Assembly (NCBI GenBank): GCA_027012915.1
Contig: JALUYN010000541.1
Location: 1 to 42,568 of the forward strand
DNA length: 42,568 nt
Direction: 5' to 3'
Source of the DNA: Cellvibrionaceae bacterium
GTDB lineage: Bacteria > Pseudomonadota > Gammaproteobacteria > Pseudomonadales > Cellvibrionaceae
Part shown: in pieces, positions 7,503 to 14,750 of the stretch
Numbering within the stretch: position 1 is the first letter of the stretch
Layout: every line of letters starts with the position of its first letter
The notes under the pieces: model-generated
What the model saw: the letters and a program-made list of their open reading frames with translations, nothing else
Told to the model about the DNA's origin: nothing
Databases searched by the model: none
Program-made: the position numbers and the translations under genes

Positions 7503-8675
7503 GTGAATATTAATTTTGACAGCCTGCAGTTTAAAACCCCGTTCTACAACGATTCACATCAACAGTGGCGCGAGCAGGTGCGCCGTTTTGTTGATGAAGA
7601 GATAACGCCGTACGTTGACGACTGGGAAGAGGCCGGAGAAGTGCCGCTGGAACTGTGGGACAAGGCCGCTGAAATTGGCCTGTTGCAGATGGGCTATCCC
7701 GAAGCCTACGGCGGTTTGTCCGAAGGCCTGGATACCTTCCACACCATTGTCGCTTCTGAAGAAATTGCCCGCAGCGGCGCCACTGGAATTTCCTCCTCTC
7801 TGTTGATCCACGGTATTGGATTACCGCCCGTAGTTAACTACGGCAGCGATGCCATGAAAGATGAAGTGGCTACACAGGTATTGGCGGGTAACAAGCGCAT
7901 TTCTCTGGGTATTACTGAGCCCGGTGCGGGTTCGGACGTCGCCAATATCAGTACCACTGCAAAGCGTGATGGCGATTACTACATCGTTAACGGTTCCAAG
8001 ACTTTTATCTCTGGTGGCATGCGAGCTAACTGGCTGACCACCGCCGTGCGAACGGGTGGAGAAGGCATCGGAGGCATCTCACTGTTGCTGATTCCTATGG
8101 ACAGCGAAGGCGTCTCGCGTACTAAGCTGGACAAGAAGCAGGGTTGGTGGTGTTCCGATACCGCCACCATTTACTTCGACAATGTGAAAGTGCCAGCCGA
8201 GAATATCATCGGTGAAGAGAACAACGGCTTTCTGCCCATCGTTCACAACTTCAATAAAGAGCGCCTGGGCATTATTTCCCTGTCCCTGGGTGCCGCCAAA
8301 ACCTGTATGGAAGAGGCTGCACAATGGGCGGTGGATCGTAAAACCTTTGGCAAACCTCTGTCCAAGCATCAGGTGATTCGCCACAAGTTTGCCGAGATGT
8401 TAAAGCGCATCAGTGCCACGCAGGCCTATATGGATCTGTGTGCCTGGCAGATGGAAAACAACTGCCTGAAGATTGAAGACATTTCCATGTGTAAGGTGCA
8501 GGCGACTGAAACCATGGAATACTGTGCTCGCGAAGCGATGCAGATTATGGGTGGAATTTCCTATATGCGTGGTAGCAAAGTGGAACGTTTGTATCGAGAG
8601 GTTCGTGTTATGGCTATTGGTGGAGGTTCAGAAGAAATCATGCGCGATCTCACCAGCCGTCAGCTCGGTTTGTAG
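7503..8675 (+). CDS. Acyl-CoA dehydrogenase, second copy of the operon
   Basis: A 390-residue FAD acyl-CoA dehydrogenase, only moderately similar to the first. Flavin and substrate signatures are LGITEPGAGSD (about 135-145) and FISGG. The likely base is Glu253 in NFNKERLGII, the isovaleryl-CoA dehydrogenase position, while the MCAD position is glycine (AIGGGSEEI). Translation starts at a GTG (7503) behind CGGAGA. Two dehydrogenases in one operon may act on successive rounds of oxidation or on different chain lengths, or form a heteromer; the sequence does not decide between these. The start is 15 bases after the MaoC stop. Confidence 0.92.
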   Translation: MNINFDSLQFKTPFYNDSHQQWREQVRRFVDEEITPYVDDWEEAGEVPLELWDKAAEIGLLQMGYPEAYGGLSEGLDTFHTIVASEEIARSGATGISSSLLIHGIGLPPVVNYGSDAMKDEVATQVLAGNKRISLGITEPGAGSDVANISTTAKRDGDYYIVNGSKTFISGGMRANWLTTAVRTGGEGIGGISLLLIPMDSEGVSRTKLDKKQGWWCSDTATIYFDNVKVPAENIIGEENNGFLPIVHNFNKERLGIISLSLGAAKTCMEEAAQWAVDRKTFGKPLSKHQVIRHKFAEMLKRISATQAYMDLCAWQMENNCLKIEDISMCKVQATETMEYCAREAMQIMGGISYMRGSKVERLYREVRVMAIGGGSEEIMRDLTSRQLGL

Positions 8676-8746
8676 TTCGGTCGTCATCAACTGGGATGCG
8701 CCACCCTACGTAAAGTCAAATAAAGATTAATGAAAGAGAGCGAGTT

Positions 8747-10333
8747 ATGAGTGTCAGTGCACTGGAAAGAAACATCATTGAGCGGGTAAATATGGGTGAT
8801 ATGCTGCGCCGTCGGGCGCGCAGTGAATCTGCTCAGGAAGCTTTGGTGGCCTTCGAAAATGGTGAACGCAAGTCGTTCACTTTTTTCGAGCTGAATGAGC
8901 GAGTGAATAAACTGGCCCGTGGTCTTATAGGGCTGGGATTGGAGCAGTACCAAAAATTGGCGTTTATGAGTGCCAACAATTTGGACTATATCACTGTGTT
9001 ATTCGCCTGCTACAAATTGGGTGTGGTGGCAGTGCCCATCAATTTCCTGCAGAACCCTGATGATATTCGTTACAACATTGAACACTCAGAATCTTCATTA
9101 CTGATCTATGACCCGTTGCTGGAAGACCTGGCGTTGGCGTGTGTCGCTGGCAATGACGCCATCGTAAGCCGCGTCAATATGAGCGCGGCCGCCGGCAAGG
9201 GAGATGTTTCCATGCAACAGCTGATTGCTGATCAGGATGATGGCAGTGAATTGAATGATCGCGTGATTGCTGATCGCGATGTGGCGCATATGATTTATAC
9301 CAGCGGCACCACATCACGCCCTAAAGGTGTAGTGTCCTCGCACCTGGCCTTGTACTTCAGCGCCATGAACGGTGCCATTAGTCTCGGCGGCAAGCGTCAT
9401 GATTCATCCTTGGTAGTATTGCCGCTGTTTCACTGTGCGGCCTTGTCATTGATGTATACAACATTGAATCTGGGTGGCAAAGCGGTAATTATGCCCGCGT
9501 TTGACGCCGCGACAGCCGCTGAGTTGATTCAGAGTGAGCGTATCGCCAATGCGGCATTGTTGCCCATGATGTGGAAGGCGATGCTCACCGTGGAGGGCGT
9601 TGATAAGTCGATGTTTGATTCGTTTACCACAGGTGTGTATGCAATGGCACCTATGGATCAGGCGTCACTGGACGCGGTGCGTGAACTGTTGGGTTGTGAA
9701 ATGCATCTCGGCAGTGGTCAGACGGAGTTCACTCCATCGGCGTGTATCTTCTACGACAATTCGCCTCAGGAACATGAAAACGCCAACTACTGGGGTGTTC
9801 CCTGTAATGCTGTCGATCAGGCTGTTATTGATGATCAGGGCAACGAGGTTGCCCAGGGTGAAGTGGGTGAAATTTGCTGGCGCGGACCGCAGGTTATGAA
9901 TGGATATTTCAAGAACCCGGAAGCCACCGCGGAGGCGTCCGCTTTTGGTTGGCACCATTCCGGCGATCTTGGCATGATCGACAAATACGGCCAATTGGTA
10001 TTTGTTGATCGTAAAAAAGACACCATAAAATCCGGCGGTGAAAACGTATCCTCCATTAAGGTAGAGCAAGTGATTCTCGGAATGGAAGGCGTGGCATTGG
10101 CGGCCGTTTTTGGCGTGCCCCACGAACGCTGGTTTGAAGCCGTGTGCGCAGCCGTTCAATTGCAACCAGGCATTGAATTGACTGAGGAAGAAGTCATCGA
10201 TCTGTGCAAGCAGCACCTCGGTGGCTTTGAGGTACCGAAGAAAGTGGTATTTGTCGATTCCTTCGAATTTACCGGTACCGGCAAAATTCGCAAAGTAGAA
10301 CTGCGGCAACAGTTCGCGGATCTGTTTTCCTAA
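8747..10333 (+). CDS. Acyl-CoA synthetase (AMP-forming ligase)
   Basis: Activates a carboxylic acid to its CoA thioester through an acyl-adenylate. The 528-residue protein has the ANL-family phosphate loop YTSGTTSRPKG (about 184-194), the hinge-region motif GDLGMIDKYGQLVFVDRKKD, and the C-terminal catalytic lysine in GTGKIRK (Lys513). It resembles the medium/long-chain and carnitine-CoA-ligase-like group; the acyl specificity cannot be read. It provides the entry step for the two dehydrogenases, MaoC and crotonase of the same operon. GAGAGCGAG precedes the ATG. Confidence 0.92.
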   Translation: MSVSALERNIIERVNMGDMLRRRARSESAQEALVAFENGERKSFTFFELNERVNKLARGLIGLGLEQYQKLAFMSANNLDYITVLFACYKLGVVAVPINFLQNPDDIRYNIEHSESSLLIYDPLLEDLALACVAGNDAIVSRVNMSAAAGKGDVSMQQLIADQDDGSELNDRVIADRDVAHMIYTSGTTSRPKGVVSSHLALYFSAMNGAISLGGKRHDSSLVVLPLFHCAALSLMYTTLNLGGKAVIMPAFDAATAAELIQSERIANAALLPMMWKAMLTVEGVDKSMFDSFTTGVYAMAPMDQASLDAVRELLGCEMHLGSGQTEFTPSACIFYDNSPQEHENANYWGVPCNAVDQAVIDDQGNEVAQGEVGEICWRGPQVMNGYFKNPEATAEASAFGWHHSGDLGMIDKYGQLVFVDRKKDTIKSGGENVSSIKVEQVILGMEGVALAAVFGVPHERWFEAVCAAVQLQPGIELTEEEVIDLCKQHLGGFEVPKKVVFVDSFEFTGTGKIRKVELRQQFADLFS

Positions 10334-10335
10334 CG

Positions 10336-10384
10336 AAAAAAGCCGTAACTCTAATCAAAAAACAGCGGTTCTAGTCAGAAAAAA
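10336..10384. repeat. Three phased A6 tracts between operon genes
   Basis: A6 runs begin at 10336, 10357 and 10379, spaced 21 and 22 bp, about two helical turns. The two downstream runs are followed by CAGC and end in a TAGTC, so they look like degenerate ~22-bp direct repeats. Phased A-tracts bend DNA; here they sit in the 106-118-bp gap before the thiolase-crotonase gene. Function is unknown. Confidence 0.5.
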
Positions 10385-10451
10385 CAGCCGCCATAGTCTA
10401 AACAGAGCGACTCTGCGCAAAGCTTAAGAAACCATAGAGATGGAAATAGCT

Positions 10452-12818
10452 ATGAGTAGCACAGATAACACTCCGATTATTGTCGGCGTTGGACAAGTAA
10501 CTGAACAAGTGCCTGAAGATATCACGCAGGCATCGTCACATGCTGATCTTGCGGGACAGGCGGCAAAGGTTGCGTTGAACGACGCTTTAAATGAAGGGCT
10601 CGCCGATCATATTGATACCATCGCCTGTGTCCGAACCTTTGCCGATTCCACGCCCACCTGGGCTTGCCCTTTTGGTGGTTCCAATAATTTCCCACGCTCG
10701 GTAGGCAATCGTATCGGCGCTAACCCTAATTACGCGGTGTACGAAATCGTTGGTGGTCAATCGCCGCAAAAGTTGGTAGGTGAATTTTTTACCAAGCTCA
10801 ATGCCGGTGATTGCGAAATGGTGTTGTTGGCCGGTGGTGAAGCTATGGCTAACATCAAAGTGGCGAGCAAGCAGAAGGTCAAACTGAACTGGAACGAAAC
10901 CGTCGAAGGGCAGGTGGAAGATCGCGGTATTACCGACGGCAGTCACTTGATCACTCGACTGGAGTTTGAACACAAGCTGATGCAACCCATGCAGTTCTAC
11001 GGGCTGATGGAGAGCGCTCGCCGCGCGTCCAAGCAGCAGGATCAGGCGAGCTATAACCGCGAGATGGGCGAAGTATTTGCCAAGCTGTCTGACGTGGCTG
11101 CTTCGAATCCTTATTCTATGTATTGCGAAAGCTACGATGCCGAAACCTTGATTACGCCCAGCGATAGCAACCCAATGATGGTCGCGCCTTACACCAAACA
11201 CTTGGTGGCCAAAGATGGCGTTAACCAGGCGGCTGCATTGTTGTTGACTACCGTAGGCAAGGCCAAAGAGTTGGGTATCGACCCATCCAAGTGGGTCTAC
11301 TTGCACGGTTATGCCGATACCAAAGAGCGGGTTATGCTACACCGTGATCATATCGGTCACTCCAAGGCCATGGAGCAGTCCCTGCTGGGAGCTCTACAAG
11401 CCGCGGGTAAATCCAGTGCAGACATTGCCCACTTCGATATCTACAGCTGTTTCCCCATTGTTGTGTCTGAAGCCTGCGACATTATGGGAATAGCCAAGGA
11501 TGATCCTCGACCGCTAACGCAAACTGGTGGTTTGTCATTCTTTGGTGGCCCGGGTAACAACTACACCATGCACGGCATTGCTTCACTGGTGGATACACTG
11601 CGCGCCAATCCGGAAAGCTATGGCATGGCCTATGGCAACGGCGGCTGGATGTCCAAACACTCCACGGGAATCTATTCGACTGCTGCCCCAGCGGGTGACT
11701 GGCAGCCATGCGATAGCTCAGCGTTGCAGGCCCGTGTGGATGCGGACCCACGACCCGACATAGACTACGCTCCGCAGGACGAAGCGGTTATTGAAGCCTA
11801 TACCATCAACTACTTCAAAGGCACGCCTCTTAACAGTGTGATTATTGGTCGCCTGAAAGATAGCCAGAAGCGATTCTACGCCAGTAATCCATTCCTCGAT
11901 GGCGATACTATGGCGGAAACTCTGGCAGGGGAATGTCTGGGCAAAACCATCTACGTTGAGGCAGATCCCAAGGGTAATCGTTACGCCTATTCGCAGCAGC
12001 AACTCAAGAAATTCAGTCCGGAAGTTGTAGACACCTTCCAGGACAGCTATGAGTTCTGCAAAGTGGAGCGCGAAGGTCACCTGTTGAAGGTCACTATTGA
12101 TCGTCCGGATGCTCGCAATGCTTTGCATCCTCCTGCCAACCAGGAATTGGAAAATATTTTCAACGCCTACGAGAAGGATCCCGAGCTGTGGGTGGCAATT
12201 ATTACCGGTGCCGGTGATGCTTCCTTTTCAGCAGGCAACGACATGAAGTACCTGGCTTCCGGTCAGGAAATGTGGATTCCAAAAACCGGCTTTGCGGGTC
12301 TCACCAGCCGCAGCAATCGCACCAAGCCCGTCATCGCAGCGGTGAATGGCTTGGCATCGGGCGGTGGTTTGGAAATTGCCATGGCGTGCGACATGATTGT
12401 TGCCTCGGACCAGGCCCTGTTCGGTCTGCCGGAACCCAAGGTCGGCTTGTTTGCCGGTGCCGGGGGAGTACAGCGTTTGTCCCGGCAGATTGGCCTTAAG
12501 AAAGCTATGGAAATGATGCTGACAGCTGAACCCATTGATTCCACCAAAGCTGTCGAAGTGGGACTGATTAACTACGCAGTGCCGGTCCCGGATGTGATGG
12601 CGAAAGCTGAAGAACTGGCAAATCTGATCATGGCCGTGTCACCAATGTCCGTGCGCAGTACCATGCAACTGCTCAATGAAACTTCTGTGTACGCCAGTGA
12701 AGATCAGGCGGTAACTGAGCCTCACACGGTGTTTGATAATCTGTTGAACAGTGAGGACTTCTTTGAAGGCTCGGCGGCATTTGCGGCGAAGCGCAAGCCT
12801 CGTTGGACTGGTAGGTAA
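10452..12818 (+). CDS. Thiolase-like protein fused to enoyl-CoA hydratase
   Basis: A 788-residue, three-part protein. Residues 1-400 are a thiolase fold of the TLP1/SCP2-like kind (HFDIYSCFP, GGLSFFGGPGNNYTMHG). Residues about 439-516 look like the extra C-terminal domain of thiolase-like protein 1. Residues about 535-788 are a crotonase with both catalytic glutamates (Glu641 in GGGLEIAMACD, Glu661 in FGLPEPKVGL) and the oxyanion segment FSAGND. Both thiolase cysteines appear lost: the nucleophile region reads YEIVGGQSPQ (97-106) and the CxG region reads AYGNGG. So the hydratase half should be active while the thiolase half is probably non-canonical. The ATG at 10452 follows GATGGA; one at 10440 is possible. 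Confidence 0.9.
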   Translation: MSSTDNTPIIVGVGQVTEQVPEDITQASSHADLAGQAAKVALNDALNEGLADHIDTIACVRTFADSTPTWACPFGGSNNFPRSVGNRIGANPNYAVYEIVGGQSPQKLVGEFFTKLNAGDCEMVLLAGGEAMANIKVASKQKVKLNWNETVEGQVEDRGITDGSHLITRLEFEHKLMQPMQFYGLMESARRASKQQDQASYNREMGEVFAKLSDVAASNPYSMYCESYDAETLITPSDSNPMMVAPYTKHLVAKDGVNQAAALLLTTVGKAKELGIDPSKWVYLHGYADTKERVMLHRDHIGHSKAMEQSLLGALQAAGKSSADIAHFDIYSCFPIVVSEACDIMGIAKDDPRPLTQTGGLSFFGGPGNNYTMHGIASLVDTLRANPESYGMAYGNGGWMSKHSTGIYSTAAPAGDWQPCDSSALQARVDADPRPDIDYAPQDEAVIEAYTINYFKGTPLNSVIIGRLKDSQKRFYASNPFLDGDTMAETLAGECLGKTIYVEADPKGNRYAYSQQQLKKFSPEVVDTFQDSYEFCKVEREGHLLKVTIDRPDARNALHPPANQELENIFNAYEKDPELWVAIITGAGDASFSAGNDMKYLASGQEMWIPKTGFAGLTSRSNRTKPVIAAVNGLASGGGLEIAMACDMIVASDQALFGLPEPKVGLFAGAGGVQRLSRQIGLKKAMEMMLTAEPIDSTKAVEVGLINYAVPVPDVMAKAEELANLIMAVSPMSVRSTMQLLNETSVYASEDQAVTEPHTVFDNLLNSEDFFEGSAAFAAKRKPRWTGR

Positions 12819-12863
12819 TACCTTGCTGGCTCTTTGATTGATCTGTGAGTAAAGCTTGATACT

Positions 12864-12885
12864 GGGGGCGCTGGTTAGCGCCCCC
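12864..12885. terminator. GC-rich hairpin between convergent transcription units
   Basis: GGGGGCGC, loop TGGTTA, GCGCCCCC is a perfect 8-bp stem between the stop of the thiolase-crotonase gene (12818) and the convergent HD gene (stop at 12944). No strong T-tract follows on either strand, so it may end transcription only partly or act bidirectionally as a barrier. Confidence 0.6.
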
Positions 12886-12943
12886 TCTGGCTTGATCACG
12901 GATCATTCAATTTCAATAGTTGGGAATTGGAGCGCAGCAAAGA

Positions 12944-13528
12944 TTACTCATCCAATACCCCGGTGTAGAGGGTTTTGCGCGGGCGCTCAAATACTTTGCG
13001 AAGCATGGGTTCAAAAAATTCCAACGGCAGAATTTCTCCGTTCGCATCAAATGCGGGAGCATCGTATTTGGAGACAAACTCGATGGTACGCTGATAGTGA
13101 GGGTGATCTTTGAATTGATCGCGCAAGTGGCGATCCATGCCCAGAAAGTGGAAAAAGTAGTAGCCCTGGAAAATGGCGTGGTGCTTGACCATCCAGTGGT
13201 TTTCTTCAGTGACAAATGGTTCCAGAAGGACAGCGGCGACATCCGCGTGATTGTAGGAGCCTAGCGTGTCACCGATATCGTGTAACAGAGCGCAGACAAC
13301 ATACTCATCATCTTTACCGTCCCGGTGAGCCAGAGTGGCGGTTTGCAGGCAATGGCTTAAACGGTCAATGGGAAATCCGCCACAGTCACCTTTGAGTAGC
13401 ATAAGGTGATCGATGATACGATCAGGCAATGATTTGGCGTAGTCACCGAACTCCTCGGCGATTGAAGACCAGTCGTCGGCGGTGCCATCTTTCATATGTG
13501 TAAAGGTGGCGTGTTTTTGCGTGCCCAT
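12944..13528 (-). CDS. HD-domain protein, PhnZ-like putative diiron enzyme
   Basis: The 194-residue protein has the metal ligand pattern of the PhnZ/MIOX-like HD group: His59 (LSHC), His83-Asp84 (LLHDIGD), His94 (YNHAD), His117 (VKHH) and Asp156 (KYDAP). Such proteins are either metal phosphohydrolases or mixed-valent diiron oxygenases that cleave C-P or C-C bonds. The additional His and Asp fit the diiron group, but no phosphonate genes are nearby, so the substrate is open. It is codirectional with the MoxR-like and GspE-fusion genes (81-bp gap). Its GA-rich leader contains AGACAACAAAAAA, shared with the SDR gene at 19648, suggesting its own regulation. Confidence 0.75.
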   Translation of the reverse strand: MGTQKHATFTHMKDGTADDWSSIAEEFGDYAKSLPDRIIDHLMLLKGDCGGFPIDRLSHCLQTATLAHRDGKDDEYVVCALLHDIGDTLGSYNHADVAAVLLEPFVTEENHWMVKHHAIFQGYYFFHFLGMDRHLRDQFKDHPHYQRTIEFVSKYDAPAFDANGEILPLEFFEPMLRKVFERPRKTLYTGVLDE

Positions 13529-13609
13529 ATTGAACTCTCTCTTTCTATTTTTTGTTGTCTAACAAACATAGCAAAGTTTTCGAGAGAGTCTCAAGAGGGG
13601 CAGGGCGGG

Positions 13610-14698
13610 TTAGAGCAGGTCGATGCTGTTGAGCACTTCCTTCCAGATTGGTCCTTTTTTGTTGGCTACTTCTGTCTCAAAGTAGTGTTTCATGCGACGT
13701 CGGTCGGTTTCGTTGTCTTTAAGAGCTGCGCCGACAAGGAAGTGAACCATATCCGCTGCTTGCATCTCGCTGTCGCGATAATAGTAGGCATAGACACCCA
13801 TGGCATGAGCCACGGCCACAGCTTCGGCGGTGGACATGACGGTAGAGGCCAGGCGGTCGGTACTGCGGCCACTGAGCGAGCAGCCATTGCGCAGCTCATG
13901 GAATATTGTGGCCAGCACTTCGATAATGCGGATATCGGGTTCGAGGGGCACACCGGATTGCACCAGCATTTTTTTTGATTCGCGATAAATGACCCCGATC
14001 TCGTCTTCAACTTTGGCAATGGGGCGTACGGTTTCAAAATTGAGACGGCGCTTTAGCGCTGCGCTCATCACATTGACGCCTTCGTCGAGACTGTTGGAGG
14101 TGGCAACAATATTAAATCCTTCGCGAGCATAGAGAATGCCATCCGCGCCGGAAAGTTCGGGTACCAGAATCATGCGCTCAGACAAGATCGACAGAATCGC
14201 GTCTTGCAAGGCGGGTGTACAACGAGCGATTTCTTCAAAGCGAACCAACTTTCCCTGTTTCATTCCCTGATAGATAGGTCCGGGGCGCAGGGCGGCCAGT
14301 GATGGTCCCTCGGTTTGCAGTAACGCTTCGTTCCAGCTATACAGCAGCTGCGTAACTTGCTCAATCGCGCCACCTTGAATTGTGAGTGTGGATTGATTGG
14401 ATATGGCTGCGCAAAGCAATTCAGAAAGCCAGGATTTAGCGGTTCCAGGCTCTCCCACCAACATGGCGCCACGGTTGGTTGCCAGTCCGATAATAATACG
14501 GCCAATCACTTCTCTGGGGGCGACAATTTTCTTCTCGATAGAGAGCTTGCGATCGCCGAGAATGAATTTCTCCACTGCCAGTGGTGACATTTGCCAGCCG
14601 GGCGGGCAGTGGTGGCTGTCCCATTGTTTCAGGTGGGACAGTTCATCGGCGTAGATATTTTCTGCCGAGGGGCGCTGAAGTTGTGTTGCTGTAGTCAT
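13610..14698 (-). CDS. MoxR-type AAA+ ATPase (orphan)
   Basis: A 362-residue AAA+ protein with Walker A GEPGTAKS (82-89), a Walker B-like segment LVRFEEIARC (151-160; Glu-Glu where Asp-Glu is usual) and sensor 1 in VATSNSLDEG. The pattern GEPGTAKSWLSELLCAAIS is typical of the MoxR-like ATPases that usually work with a VWA-domain partner and DUF5682/SWIM proteins as metal-insertion or protein-remodelling chaperones. No such partner is nearby: the flanking genes are an HD protein and the GspE fusion on the same strand. The ribosome site is weak, but the ATG at 14698 is the only reasonable start. Confidence 0.85.
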   Translation of the reverse strand: MTTATQLQRPSAENIYADELSHLKQWDSHHCPPGWQMSPLAVEKFILGDRKLSIEKKIVAPREVIGRIIIGLATNRGAMLVGEPGTAKSWLSELLCAAISNQSTLTIQGGAIEQVTQLLYSWNEALLQTEGPSLAALRPGPIYQGMKQGKLVRFEEIARCTPALQDAILSILSERMILVPELSGADGILYAREGFNIVATSNSLDEGVNVMSAALKRRLNFETVRPIAKVEDEIGVIYRESKKMLVQSGVPLEPDIRIIEVLATIFHELRNGCSLSGRSTDRLASTVMSTAEAVAVAHAMGVYAYYYRDSEMQAADMVHFLVGAALKDNETDRRRMKHYFETEVANKKGPIWKEVLNSIDLL

Positions 14699-14750
14699 AA
14701 TTTGTTATTCGCTGTTGTGGACGCCGTTACTTTCTTCCAAAGTGGCCGTG

